This document shows positions 36,650 through 45,090 of a DNA stretch of 45,150 bases, in pieces. Position numbers and translations under genes: made by a program. This stretch comes from an uncultured Clostridia bacterium. GTDB lineage: Bacteria > Bacillota > Clostridia > Monoglobales > Monoglobaceae. The DNA is taken from contig CAJTWN010000005.1 of NCBI GenBank assembly GCA_910580105.1, positions 1 through 45,150 on the forward strand, read 5' to 3'. The notes beneath the pieces are model-generated. The model saw only the letters and a list, made by a program, of their open reading frames with translations. It had not been told where the DNA came from and ran no database searches. Numbering within the stretch: the stretch's first letter is position 1; the number at the start of each line of letters is the position of its first letter.

Positions 36650-36672
36650 CATCTTGTACGTTAAAAATTGCA

Positions 36673-36710
36673 AAAAAACAACAGGCCAAAACTTTGGCCT
36701 GTTGTTTTTT
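36673..36710. terminator. Bidirectional terminator between trxB and the isomerase
   Basis: A 17-bp stem, 36673-36689 with 36694-36710 (core CAACAGGCCAA/TTGGCCTGTTG), loop AACT, flanked by A and T runs. It serves both convergent genes. Confidence 0.92.
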
Positions 36711-38458
36711 CATCCCCGGACAGAAGCCTGAATTACCATGACTTCCTTTCCTTCCGATGGGCCGCTGGGAACGAGCAGATATTCCTTCACAGCCGCCGGT
36801 ATGATAAACGTTTCCGCATAATGTACACAAAAGGGCGGAAATACACCTGCTGGGCTGACCACCGAAACCTCTTCCCCGTCCACCAAATTGAGCATATGAA
36901 CACTGTCTTCCATCGTCTGATAAACGGGCCGGTTAAAGGTAAACCGCTTTGTTTCAATAAACTCCCGCTGATGCAGACCGGTACGTTCCGTCCGGCATCC
37001 CTCTTCATCCGCAAGAAGTTTCCCCTGTCCTACCAGCTCCTTCATCACCCATTCCGTGTCCCGGTTCCATTGAATATTCTCAAACCCATGATGCAGATGA
37101 ATCGGCCGCGGAAGCCCATCGAGACCAAGCCTTCCCCAATCCCAAAGTTTAAAGGTAAAGATATACGGCGTCGCACTGATTTCCAAAACCATCGCTCCGG
37201 CGCCCGAACAATGAATCGTTCCTGCCGGAATCAGTACATGATCATGTTTTTTCACCGGGATCCGATTGATATATTCCTCTGCCGGAAAGGGGATCTCTCC
37301 CTTTTCTGCCCGGCACAAAGCCTGCATCATGGCCTCTTTATCAATTCCATTTTTTACCCCCAGATAGACCGCTGCTTCCTCTTCTGCAGTATCCAGGATA
37401 TAATAGCTTTCATCCTGGGTATAGTGCATCCCAAACTGCGTTTGGATATATTCCGTGAGGGGATGCACCTGCAGGGACAGATTCTGGCCGCCGATGGTAT
37501 CCAGAAAATCAAACCGAATGGGAAATTCTCTTCCAAAACGGGCATGCACCCGCTCTCCCAGCAATGCCGGCGCTTCTGATAAAACCAAATCCATTGCGGG
37601 TATCTCCACCCGAATCCCATGGCAGGACAAATACAGACTGTTTTCCTCCGGCACCCCGTCAAACGACCAGGCATAATTCTCCTCTTCCGGGTCAAGGCCG
37701 CAAACCTCTTTCATCCACTGTCCGCCCCAAACACCAGGGTCAAAATAAGGAACCAGCCGGAAAGGCCGATGCGCCAACGTCTTCAATCCCTGTCGAAAGG
37801 TTTGGCCCTCCAGCAGTTTGGGTTCTCCTCTTTGATTGGTGTCCAGCAGATAATCTATTTGGGGCAGCAGTTTTGCCTTTAAACGGTCTGCCAAACGCCA
37901 TTCAATAAAGAATCCTCGTTTATATTTGGCAAGCACCGGCGCATCATTATTTTCACAGCGCCAATTGGGCATTCCGGCACGATAACGCAGCTGAATTTCC
38001 CACCGGGCCATATCTCCATAAAGCAAAATATCTCCTTCGGTTACCAAAGATGCCCCAGTACCGATGACAAGCACAATCCCCTCTTCCACCTGCGCGATTT
38101 TTCTGCGGTAATCCGCAAGCTTATCCGGCAGGAAATAATCCGCCAGCTCTCCGCAAATCATCCGTCCAAAAACCCGGTCATCGGTCAAATTGGGCGCAAA
38201 CACCCGGTCCAGTTCGTCCGGAGAAAACGCACATTCTTCCGCGTCCAACACCAATTCCGGCAAAAGACCGAAAAGACCTCCGCGCACCTCTTCTTTATCC
38301 GTTCCAGGATATAATTCCACTGCAATTACCGTTTTCTTCCGTTTCCGGCACCGCGCCAAAAGCGTTTCTACAATTGCCGGATAACCAACAAAGACTGCAT
38401 TTCCTTCACACGCAATCTCGGTACACGGAAAGCGGTCATAGGATATCTTTTTCTTCAT
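36710..38458 (-). CDS. Class I mannose-6-phosphate isomerase with an N-terminal extra domain
   Basis: A 582-residue protein. The C-terminal half is a cupin isomerase of the ManA type. Zinc ligands are likely in LSLQVHPL (about 330), TQDESYYIL (about 354) and GTIHCSGAGAMVLEIS (about 416); FTFKLWDWGRLG follows. It interconverts mannose-6-phosphate and fructose-6-phosphate. The first ~230 residues are an additional domain with VLVIGTGASLV and GDMARWEIQLRYRAGMPN. This may be a degenerate P-loop kinase-like fold, but I cannot assign it. AAAGGAGGG precedes the ATG at 38458; the longer frame adds ten codons without support. Monocistronic, with its own promoter. Confidence 0.85.
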   Translation of the reverse strand: MKKKISYDRFPCTEIACEGNAVFVGYPAIVETLLARCRKRKKTVIAVELYPGTDKEEVRGGLFGLLPELVLDAEECAFSPDELDRVFAPNLTDDRVFGRMICGELADYFLPDKLADYRRKIAQVEEGIVLVIGTGASLVTEGDILLYGDMARWEIQLRYRAGMPNWRCENNDAPVLAKYKRGFFIEWRLADRLKAKLLPQIDYLLDTNQRGEPKLLEGQTFRQGLKTLAHRPFRLVPYFDPGVWGGQWMKEVCGLDPEEENYAWSFDGVPEENSLYLSCHGIRVEIPAMDLVLSEAPALLGERVHARFGREFPIRFDFLDTIGGQNLSLQVHPLTEYIQTQFGMHYTQDESYYILDTAEEEAAVYLGVKNGIDKEAMMQALCRAEKGEIPFPAEEYINRIPVKKHDHVLIPAGTIHCSGAGAMVLEISATPYIFTFKLWDWGRLGLDGLPRPIHLHHGFENIQWNRDTEWVMKELVGQGKLLADEEGCRTERTGLHQREFIETKRFTFNRPVYQTMEDSVHMLNLVDGEEVSVVSPAGVFPPFCVHYAETFIIPAAVKEYLLVPSGPSEGKEVMVIQASVRG

Positions 38459-38498
38459 CCTGTTCCCTCCTTTGTCTCCAATACCCATCTTTCACTTT

Positions 38499-38527
38499 AT
38501 GATATACCACATATGTTGCTCTGTCAA
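38499..38527 (-). promoter_or_regulatory. Promoter of the isomerase gene
   Basis: TTGACA (38527-38522), 17 bases, TATCAT (38504-38499) on the minus strand. Confidence 0.7.
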
Positions 38528-38567
38528 TCTTATATCTGCAAATAATAATTCTTTCATATTTAATAAC

Positions 38568-38595
38568 AAAAAAACACCGCCAGGTCCAGCGGTGT
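38568..38595 (-). terminator. Terminator of the ABC importer operon
   Basis: ACACCGC (38574-38580), eight-base loop, GCGGTGT (38589-38595), with seven T on the minus strand (38574-38568). It lies about 55 bases past the ATPase stop. Confidence 0.85.
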
Positions 38596-38652
38596 CTCAT
38601 CAACTCATTATTGCATAGCATCTTTTGTATATCTTTCATTCCAGCGATGTGC

Positions 38653-39426
38653 TCAGTTTCCGCATTCAATGCTGATTTCATTGAAAACTTTAAGGTAATC
38701 ATCCATCTTTTTTCCGGCCTTTTCTTCACCTGCCGCATCCAAGACAATCTTCCCCTCGTGCATCATAACAATCCGGTTTCCATAAGAAGCCGCATGACGG
38801 AGATTATGGGTAATCATCAGTGTTGAAATCTGTTTTTCTTCCACAATCTTTTGGGTGAGTTCCATGACCGTATCACTGGACTTGGGATCCAACGCCGCTG
38901 TGTGTTCATCCAAAAGCAGCAGATCAGGGCGAACCAATGTTGCCATAATCAGCGCAAGTGCCTGCCGCTGTCCGCCGGAAAGCGCACCTGCCGGCGTATT
39001 CAGACGGTTCTCAAGTCCCATTCCCAAAAGTTCCAGCTGAGTCTGATAAAATGACTTTCGCTTGCTGTTCAGCCCAAAAGAGAGTCCAAAAAACTTTCCC
39101 TTATGATCCGCAATTGAAAGATTTTCCCAAATGGTCATTCCCGGACAGGTTCCCATTGCTGGATTCTGAAAAACACGGCCAATCTGTTTTGCCCGGCGGT
39201 AGGCCGGCTGTGCCGTCAGATCTTTGCCATTCAGCATTATTTTCCCTCTGTCCGGTTTGAGTTCTCCAGCAATGATATTGAGAAGCGTTGTCTTTCCCGA
39301 ACCATTAGAACCGATAACCGTAACAAACTGACGGTCATCAACCATCAAGCTGAAGTCCTGAAACAAGACCTTTTCATCAATGGTACCTGCATGAAATGTT
39401 TTATCAATATGTTCTACCTTAAGCAT
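38653..39426 (-). CDS. ABC transporter ATP-binding protein (TrpXYZ-type importer)
   Basis: A 257-residue ATPase. Walker A IGSNGSGKTT, signature ALSGGQRQALAL, Walker B LLLLDEHTAALDP (with His in place of the usual Pro) and the switch HNLRHA are present. It powers import of a small solute together with the permease and lipoprotein upstream. The start overlaps the permease stop by eight bases, so the two are coupled. It is the last gene of the operon. Confidence 0.92.
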   Translation of the reverse strand: MLKVEHIDKTFHAGTIDEKVLFQDFSLMVDDRQFVTVIGSNGSGKTTLLNIIAGELKPDRGKIMLNGKDLTAQPAYRRAKQIGRVFQNPAMGTCPGMTIWENLSIADHKGKFFGLSFGLNSKRKSFYQTQLELLGMGLENRLNTPAGALSGGQRQALALIMATLVRPDLLLLDEHTAALDPKSSDTVMELTQKIVEEKQISTLMITHNLRHAASYGNRIVMMHEGKIVLDAAGEEKAGKKMDDYLKVFNEISIECGN

Positions 39427-40309
39427 CTCTTCTCAGACCGCCTTTCTGATTCCGCTCAAGTACAAAGCGATTGACAAACAGCGCTGCAATGAACAGCACG
39501 GTGATTACCAGATTGGTATCCATCGCCTGCAAGCCGGAAGCCAATGCCGCATATGTACATGCCTTGTAAATCATCATTCCAAAGAGAACGCCGGTCGTCA
39601 CCCGGACAAATTTAATCTTCCTAAACACCGTTGCACCGATAATGACCGCCGCAAGTCCCATTACCACGGTTCCCGTTCCGCCCGCCACCGAAAACTGTCG
39701 GGTATATTGGGCATTGACCGCTCCGGCCAAAGCCACCAACCCGTTGGAAAGGGCAAGGCCGACAATTTTGATGGTACCTGCATTTTGGGCCAGTGTAGTC
39801 ACCAATCCTTCATTATCCCCCACACTGCGCAGCAGAAAACCGGATTTTGTACGAAGATACCAATCCATCAGAAATTTTGCAATCAGTGTGATCACTGCAA
39901 TGACGATCAGTTTTGAGACCAGTGGCGGAAACAGCTTACCCGCCTGCGTAAATATGGTTTCACTGGTCATATCCAAAAACACATTTGACGAACCGGTAAT
40001 CCGGTAATTAATCGAATACAGTGCGGTCATGGTCAAAATACCGCAGAGCAGATTCTTGATTTTCAGATGAACATTGAGCACACCGGTAAAAATCCCGGCC
40101 AAACAACCACCTGCAAATGCCGCCAGCAGGCACAGCCATGGATTTACTCCAATCGTAATCAGCGCCACACAAATTGCCGTTCCCAATGGAAATGTACCGT
40201 CCACAGACAAATCCGGAAAATCCAGAATGCTGTAACTGATATAGACGCCCAGCGCCATAATTCCATAAATAAACCCCTGTTCCAGAATGCTGATGATTGC
40301 ATCGGTCAT
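39419..40309 (-). CDS. ABC transporter permease (branched-chain-type family)
   Basis: A 296-residue permease with about eight membrane segments (LEQGFIYGIMALGVYISYSI at the start, then others to about 290). The family motifs DLSVDGTFPLG and RSVGDNEGLVTTLAQN are seen. Permeases of this type pair with ABC_sub_bind lipoproteins such as TrpX. The start was set at the ATG with GGAAGGGGCGG upstream; the longer frame begins at a TTG seven codons earlier. About 130 bases with a hairpin separate it from the lipoprotein gene. Confidence 0.9.
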   Translation of the reverse strand: MTDAIISILEQGFIYGIMALGVYISYSILDFPDLSVDGTFPLGTAICVALITIGVNPWLCLLAAFAGGCLAGIFTGVLNVHLKIKNLLCGILTMTALYSINYRITGSSNVFLDMTSETIFTQAGKLFPPLVSKLIVIAVITLIAKFLMDWYLRTKSGFLLRSVGDNEGLVTTLAQNAGTIKIVGLALSNGLVALAGAVNAQYTRQFSVAGGTGTVVMGLAAVIIGATVFRKIKFVRVTTGVLFGMMIYKACTYAALASGLQAMDTNLVITVLFIAALFVNRFVLERNQKGGLRRDA

Positions 40310-40336
40310 TGTTTCCGCCCCTTCCGCCAAAACCGC

Positions 40337-40362
40337 AAAAGGCCCGCCGGGGCAGACCTTTT
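40337..40362 (-). promoter_or_regulatory. Hairpin between the binding-protein and permease genes
   Basis: AAAAGG (40337-40342) with CCTTTT (40357-40362), inner GCCC/GGGC. In the minus-strand RNA it ends in TTTT. It may terminate part of the transcripts or protect the 3' end of the binding-protein mRNA, a common way to make more binding protein than permease. Confidence 0.4.
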
Positions 40363-40438
40363 CGGATGTCTTTCTTTATATACAAATTTCCCATTACTGC
40401 TGTCAATATGACAGACAGACTTTCAGAAATGATTATGT

Positions 40439-41458
40439 TCAGTTTTCCTTCACTTCTGCATGGCTCATGACCTCTTCCGGAATCTGGATACCAAGCTCTG
40501 CCGCCGCTGCAGGATTCACTGTAACCTTGCTCTCGGTAATGGTTTCATAAGGCATGGAAGAAATGTCTTCACCCTTCAATACCTTTGCCGCCATCGCACC
40601 GGCTTTTTTGCCAAGGTCAATATAATCAATCCCCGCAGAGGCTATGCAACCATTTCCGACCTGTTCCTCTTCTGAACCAAAGACCGGGATTTTCTTTGCA
40701 TTTGCTTTTTCCAAAAGTACCGGCAGATTATTAACAACGGTATTATCGGTCATATTTGAGATACAGTCCACTTCGCTTACCAGAATATCCATAGCCTGAG
40801 GAAGTTCTGCCGCGTTAGAAATCCCCTTTTCAACCAGTTCGAATCCATAGCTGCCAACCAATTCCTTATAGGTTGCAATGGTGCTGACAGAATTGGCTTC
40901 GCTGGTGGTATAGACAATGCCAATCTTCTTTGCATCAGGAAGAATCTGACGGATTAACTGTAGCTGATGCTCAACCGGCAGTGCATCCGAAATACCGGAG
41001 ATACCTTCCAGTGCTTCCGTCTTGCTCTTTGCAAGTTTTGCCTCTACCGGATCGGATACCGCATTGAAAATAACCGGAATCTTTTTGTCATAGCAAACAT
41101 TATACAACGCCATCGCAGACGGTGTAGCCACGCCGCAAACCAAATCCATTTTATTGCTGACAAAGGTCTGCGCAATCTGAATATTCGTTGCATCATTTCC
41201 CTGGGCTGATTTCATGGTCAATTCCAAATTTTTGCCTTCTTCAAAACCATTTTCTTTCAATCCCTGCACAAATCCATCACGGCAATTATCAAGAGACGGA
41301 TGGTCTGCATACTGAACCACACCCACTTTATAGACTTTCTCGCCGGCTGCTCCCTGTCCTGCGTCACCATTTCCTCCTGTCTGACTGCAACCTGCCAAAA
41401 CACTCGCGCTCATCAATGCCGCCATACCAATTGCCAATAATTTTTTTCCGAATTTCAT
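40439..41458 (-). CDS. ABC transporter substrate-binding lipoprotein (ABC_sub_bind, TrpX-like)
   Basis: A 339-residue lipoprotein. The signal has lipobox VLAGC (Cys near residue 26). The mature part is the two-lobe ABC_sub_bind fold: KVGVVQYADHPSLDNCRDGF at its start, then NATNIQIAQTFVSNKMDLV-like (here GNDATNIQIAQT), AVSDPVEAKL, and GIVYTTSEANSVSTIATY. Close relatives bind tryptophan, tyrosine or other amino acids, but the ligand cannot be read here. The start was moved 14 codons in from the longest frame to the ATG with AGAGG seven bases upstream. First gene of the importer operon. Confidence 0.88.
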   Translation of the reverse strand: MKFGKKLLAIGMAALMSASVLAGCSQTGGNGDAGQGAAGEKVYKVGVVQYADHPSLDNCRDGFVQGLKENGFEEGKNLELTMKSAQGNDATNIQIAQTFVSNKMDLVCGVATPSAMALYNVCYDKKIPVIFNAVSDPVEAKLAKSKTEALEGISGISDALPVEHQLQLIRQILPDAKKIGIVYTTSEANSVSTIATYKELVGSYGFELVEKGISNAAELPQAMDILVSEVDCISNMTDNTVVNNLPVLLEKANAKKIPVFGSEEEQVGNGCIASAGIDYIDLGKKAGAMAAKVLKGEDISSMPYETITESKVTVNPAAAAELGIQIPEEVMSHAEVKEN

Positions 41459-41669
41459 TTTTCTAACCTCTCTTTTTTGATATTTTTGAGAGACAATCAA
41501 ATGCTGTTTTGTTTTTGTAAATAAAAAATACCTTGCCTAACAACGAGTTAAACAGGTAATTTGTGCTTATTTAAAATTATAGAATCTCTCTGCTCATCTC
41601 ATCTACACATAAACTCTGCTTATCTCATCTCTCTTTAGTCATTATAGCATATTTTCTTTTCGTTGTCAA
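41459..41669 (-). promoter_or_regulatory. Consensus promoter and ~175-base leader with attenuator-like hairpin
   Basis: On the minus strand TTGACA (41669-41664), 17 bases, TATAAT (41646-41641), start near 41634. The leader carries two 17-base direct repeats with one difference (plus 41588-41604 and 41614-41630, CTCTGC(T)CATCTCATCT-like). It then has an inverted repeat bounded by TACCT/AGGTA (41529-41558) followed by T6-A-T3 on the minus strand, like an intrinsic terminator upstream of the gene. No T-box sequence is seen, and no Trp- or Tyr-rich leader peptide. Confidence 0.55.
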
Positions 41670-41674
41670 CCCCT

Positions 41675-42197
41675 CGTCGGCGCACGGCCTTCTTCTCATT
41701 TTCTCTTTCAGAGAAAATTTCGTCTTTAAGCCGGCGCCTCCTCTTTCCCAAAAAGGCACAGCCTTTTTGAGAACCCCTGCAAGTTTTTTGGTATCTCTCA
41801 TCAGGCACACGGCTGCAAACACTTCTTCCTCTCCGTGTTTCTTCATCGTTGGCGCACGGCCTTCTTCTCATTTTCTCTTTCAGAGAAAATTTCGTCTTTG
41901 GGCCGGCGCGTCCTTTATCCCACAAAACGCACTCCGTTGGCGTTTTGCGGGAACCTTGTTCGCTTTTCCTTTCGCAAAAGATTCTCCTGTTGGAGCGACA
42001 ATTTATTAAAAAATCCCCTGATGGGATTTTTTTATTGGACAGTTTTGCCGCACCGTCCAATTTTAACCTGCCCAATATGCCAGTGGCATATTGGGCGACG
42101 GCAACTTCTCTTTCCAACAAAAGCAAAGTTTTTATGAGAGCCCATATGCTATATGTCAAATAAAAGAGTTCCCAAAAAGGCTTTGCCTTTTTGGGAA
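41675..42197. repeat. Cluster of palindromic hairpin repeats
   Basis: A 520-base gap packed with perfect stems. Two related units (41675-41740 and 41848-41910) share an outer GGCGC-A-CGGC/GCCG-GCGCC stem and the inner ATTTTCTCT-TTC-AGAGAAAAT hairpin. Each is followed by a hairpin of a different sequence: CAAAAAGGC/GCCTTTTTG (41749-41769) and CAAAACGC/GCGTTTTG (41923-41947). Further stems: AAAAAATCCC/GGGATTTTTT (42008-42032), ATTGGAC/GTCCAAT (42034-42061), GCCCAATATGCC/GGCATATTGGGC (42070-42096) and TTCCCAAAAAGGC/GCCTTTTTGGGAA (42169-42197). ORFs across it are read-through of repeats. No transposase is present. The last hairpin may end the histidine kinase transcript. Confidence 0.8.
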
Positions 42198-42249
42198 GAA
42201 AATAAATAAACCTTTATCAATAAGAAAAGCAAACCAATCAGCACAGTTA

Positions 42250-44316
42250 CTAACCCAGCGTATAGGTCAACACCGGCAGGGTAAGCATTGCCTTAAACAA
42301 GTCTCCGTCTACCTGAATCGAAAAAGTTCCGCCACAGGCCGCAATATACGCCTTTGCAATTGCAAGACCAAGGCCGCTTCCTTCTGTTGTTCTGGCGCTG
42401 TCGCCACGCACAAAACGCTCCATAATTTCCTCTTCTGAAAAGTTCATCGGATAATTCGCTATATTTTTCAAAGTAATAACCGCTTTTCCATCCCGCATCA
42501 CTAGGTCAATATACACCCGGGTTCCCTGCATGGAATACTTAACAATATTGGTCAATAAATTTCCAACCGCCCGGGACAGCAGCCTTCCATCACCGCGTAC
42601 AAACAGCTGTTCCGGCATTTCATGAAAGATAACTTCCAGATTTTGCTCACGCATCCGGTCTTCCACCTCAGCCAATGCCTGCCGCAGAAGCAGAACAATA
42701 TCCAAATTTTCAAGCTGCACCTCAACATTCCCACTCTGTGCCTTTGAAATATCAAACAAGTCCTGGGTGAGTTGTTTCAGTTTTTCCCCCTTCTGGGCAA
42801 TTATTTTAACATAATCATTGGCAAATGCGGGCTCCAGTTCCTCACGCGCCAAAAGGTCTGCATAATTAATAATTGAGGTCAGCGGTGTCTTTAAATCATG
42901 GGATACATTGGTAATCAATTCTGCCTTCATCCGTTCTGCCCTGACCTCCCGCTGAACCGCATCCCGGATACCTTCTGAAATTGCATTGACATTGTCTGCA
43001 AGTTCCCCAAGCACACCATCGCTGGGTTCCAGTTTTTCACCGGTTTCACCTTTCCGGATGTTCTGCATTACTTCCAAAATATGCGCCAAACATTTCGTTC
43101 TTTTTCCTATCCACAAAATGATATATACATTCAACGCTGCCAAAGCCAAAAATCCAAGCCATCCAATGCCCGTCAACGCAAGCATCACAACCAGGAGTAT
43201 CAGCAAAGTGATCTCAAGACCAACAAACAATAGGATAATCCTGAAGGAAAGAGAACCTTTTTGGCCGATGGCCTGCCGCAATTTTTTCATTAAGTCGAAA
43301 AGCTTCCTTCCCATTTTATAACAAAAGCTTCCGCGAATGAGTCTTTTATCTTTGTACTTCCGTACCAATGAAAACAAAAACAATGCGGTAACCAAGGCGC
43401 CGATACCTGCAATTCCTCCGAAAATAGCCCAATAAAAATTATCATTTAAACCCGCGCTTCTGTATAATTCGTATAACTCACTGACATAAGCGGCCATTCC
43501 TGCTATTGTAAATGTAGGAGCAGCAATCACCCCGGTAAGCGTAACCTCACTCCAGAGCCGGTCAACCGCCAGCAGATGTACTCCATCTTCTCCATAACGG
43601 CGGCCCGCCGCAAAGAAAAGGTAAACAAGCAGGAACAAAAGCAGGACAACGGCCACCATTAATTGGGTCAAAACCTTTGAAAACATCCCGGAAATCTCTT
43701 GATATTCCGCAGTCTTATTCTGGATATAGGCATCCGTCAATGCCACATAAATTTGCATATCCGGATCCGGCGTCTGTACCGCGCTTCCCTCTGCACGCTC
43801 TTCCATAAATTCCGCTCTTTCTTCCATCGGCGGCAGATAACTCCTGTCAATTCCATCCTTCGTTTCAGGATAGACTTCTTCTGTTCTATTTGCTTCATCA
43901 AGAAGATAATAAGAAGAAAATCCCTTATAATATGCAGGATCCGATTGATTGGTATTTGAAACAACATTGCTTCCATCCGTTGCATAATAGAGGAACCCTT
44001 CTTTTTCTTGCAATGCGTCCAGGATTCGCTGACTTTCATAGAATGACCGATTTTTATCCGTCATCCCCGTTTCCCGTTTCAAATGAAGTACAGAACCCAG
44101 TTCAGCAATTGCACACTGCTGCTTTTCATAATACGAACCTGCACTATGCAGATAATCGCCATCCGCCAAATCCTCGATCCGCATGCCAGCCCGTTCCATC
44201 CGGAACAAGAATTTTCCGCCGATAAAAACAGAACCGAAAATTAAAATTGTACAAAGTACAACCACAATGATTTTTGTCATTGAAGAATTAATGATTTTTT
44301 TGAAGTTTGTAGCCAA
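42250..44316 (-). CDS. Membrane sensor histidine kinase
   Basis: A 688-residue sensor. TM1 is at about 14-36, then an extracellular domain of about 180 residues, then TM2 (about 217-240) and four more hydrophobic segments up to about 400. The kinase core follows: phospho-acceptor His 473 in NVSHDLKTPLTSIINYADLL, N-box NLLTNIVKYS, and the G2 box TTEGSGLGLAIAKAY. The usual DxGxG box is replaced by a KNIANYP sequence, as in a clade of Firmicutes kinases. The start overlaps the response regulator by 29 bases. It should phosphorylate that regulator. The six-segment sensor is larger than common two-segment ones; the signal is not known. Confidence 0.93.
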   Translation of the reverse strand: MATNFKKIINSSMTKIIVVVLCTILIFGSVFIGGKFLFRMERAGMRIEDLADGDYLHSAGSYYEKQQCAIAELGSVLHLKRETGMTDKNRSFYESQRILDALQEKEGFLYYATDGSNVVSNTNQSDPAYYKGFSSYYLLDEANRTEEVYPETKDGIDRSYLPPMEERAEFMEERAEGSAVQTPDPDMQIYVALTDAYIQNKTAEYQEISGMFSKVLTQLMVAVVLLLFLLVYLFFAAGRRYGEDGVHLLAVDRLWSEVTLTGVIAAPTFTIAGMAAYVSELYELYRSAGLNDNFYWAIFGGIAGIGALVTALFLFSLVRKYKDKRLIRGSFCYKMGRKLFDLMKKLRQAIGQKGSLSFRIILLFVGLEITLLILLVVMLALTGIGWLGFLALAALNVYIILWIGKRTKCLAHILEVMQNIRKGETGEKLEPSDGVLGELADNVNAISEGIRDAVQREVRAERMKAELITNVSHDLKTPLTSIINYADLLAREELEPAFANDYVKIIAQKGEKLKQLTQDLFDISKAQSGNVEVQLENLDIVLLLRQALAEVEDRMREQNLEVIFHEMPEQLFVRGDGRLLSRAVGNLLTNIVKYSMQGTRVYIDLVMRDGKAVITLKNIANYPMNFSEEEIMERFVRGDSARTTEGSGLGLAIAKAYIAACGGTFSIQVDGDLFKAMLTLPVLTYTLG

Positions 44317-45001
44317 TGCCCCACACCACCTTTAAGTATTTCGGTTCCTTCGGGTTAATCTCAATCTTCTCACGTATCCGCCGAACATGAACGGCAATGG
44401 TATTATCTCCAACTGCAATTTCTTCTTGCCAGACATGTCGGTAAATCTCATCATTGGAAAAGACGCGGTTCGGATGTTTGGCAAGCAGTTCCAAAATCCG
44501 ATATTCAATCGGCGTCAGGTGGACGGGCATACCGTCTACCATTACCGATTTGCTTCTGGTATTCACCGCAAGCCCTTCAATCACGATTTCCTCGTCCTTT
44601 TTTACCATATTGCCAAGCAGGGTATAGCGCCGGATTTGAGATTTTGCCCGAGCAACCAATTCCAGAGGATTAAAAGGTTTGGTCACATAGTCATCTGCAC
44701 CAATAGAAAGCCCCAAAATTTTATCTGTGTCCTCCGTCTTTGCAGACAGGATGATGATGGGAATATTCTTTGTCTCCCGAATCTTTAAGGTGGCCTGAAT
44801 ACCATCCATATTTGGCATCATTACATCCATAATGACAAGCTGAACCTCATGCTCCATCAAAAATTCCAAGGCTTCCAGGCCATCATAGGCTTTTAGAATC
44901 TCGAACCCTTCCGCCTCTAAATAAATGGCTGTGCTGTCCACAATCGCCCGGTCATCATCCACCAATAAAATTTTGTATGTTTCTTTCTGTGCTGACTGCA
45001 T
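44288..45001 (-). CDS. OmpR/PhoB-family response regulator
   Basis: A 237-residue two-domain regulator. The receiver domain has the acidic pair in LLVDDDRA (about 15-17), phospho-acceptor Asp 59 in VIMDVMMPNMDG, the switch ILSAKTED and the lysine in DYVTKPFNP. The C-terminal winged helix includes LTPIEYRILELLAKHPNRVF and VHVRRIREKI. AGGAGGAAAGGGG precedes the ATG. It is the first gene of the pair with the kinase; its promoter region carries a symmetric repeat that may be its own binding site. Confidence 0.96.
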   Translation of the reverse strand: MQSAQKETYKILLVDDDRAIVDSTAIYLEAEGFEILKAYDGLEALEFLMEHEVQLVIMDVMMPNMDGIQATLKIRETKNIPIIILSAKTEDTDKILGLSIGADDYVTKPFNPLELVARAKSQIRRYTLLGNMVKKDEEIVIEGLAVNTRSKSVMVDGMPVHLTPIEYRILELLAKHPNRVFSNDEIYRHVWQEEIAVGDNTIAVHVRRIREKIEINPKEPKYLKVVWGIGYKLQKNH

Positions 45002-45029
45002 GTATGCTTCCCCCTTTCCTCCTATTGGC

Positions 45030-45074
45030 AGTATACAATTTTTTTCTTAAGAATTTCCATACAGAATTCTTAAG
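45030..45074 (-). promoter_or_regulatory. Promoter and inverted repeat before the two-component operon
   Basis: A -10 box TATACT (45035-45030) with no good -35. Upstream lie CTTAAGAATT (45046-45055) and AATTCTTAAG (45065-45074), ten-base arms nine bases apart. Read as TCTTAAGAA, the two arms are also about 20 bases apart on the same strand, two helical turns, as OmpR-family activators often bind. The missing -35 fits an activated promoter. Confidence 0.5.
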
Positions 45075-45090
45075 ATTTTCTAAAGCTTGT

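Noticed and set aside
38436..38747. 103-codon ORF overlapping the ABC ATPase end and terminator
   Set aside because: Out of frame with the ATPase, and it crosses its terminator and the isomerase promoter.
41635..42159. Minus-strand ORF with repeated KTKFSLKEKM and KDEIFSERE segments (and plus-strand ORFs over the same DNA)
   Set aside because: The repeats follow the hairpin units in different frames, as expected when palindromic DNA is read through, not protein evolution.
41675..42197. CRISPR array
   Set aside because: No regular repeat-spacer spacing: the hairpins are of different sequence and length, and no cas gene is present.
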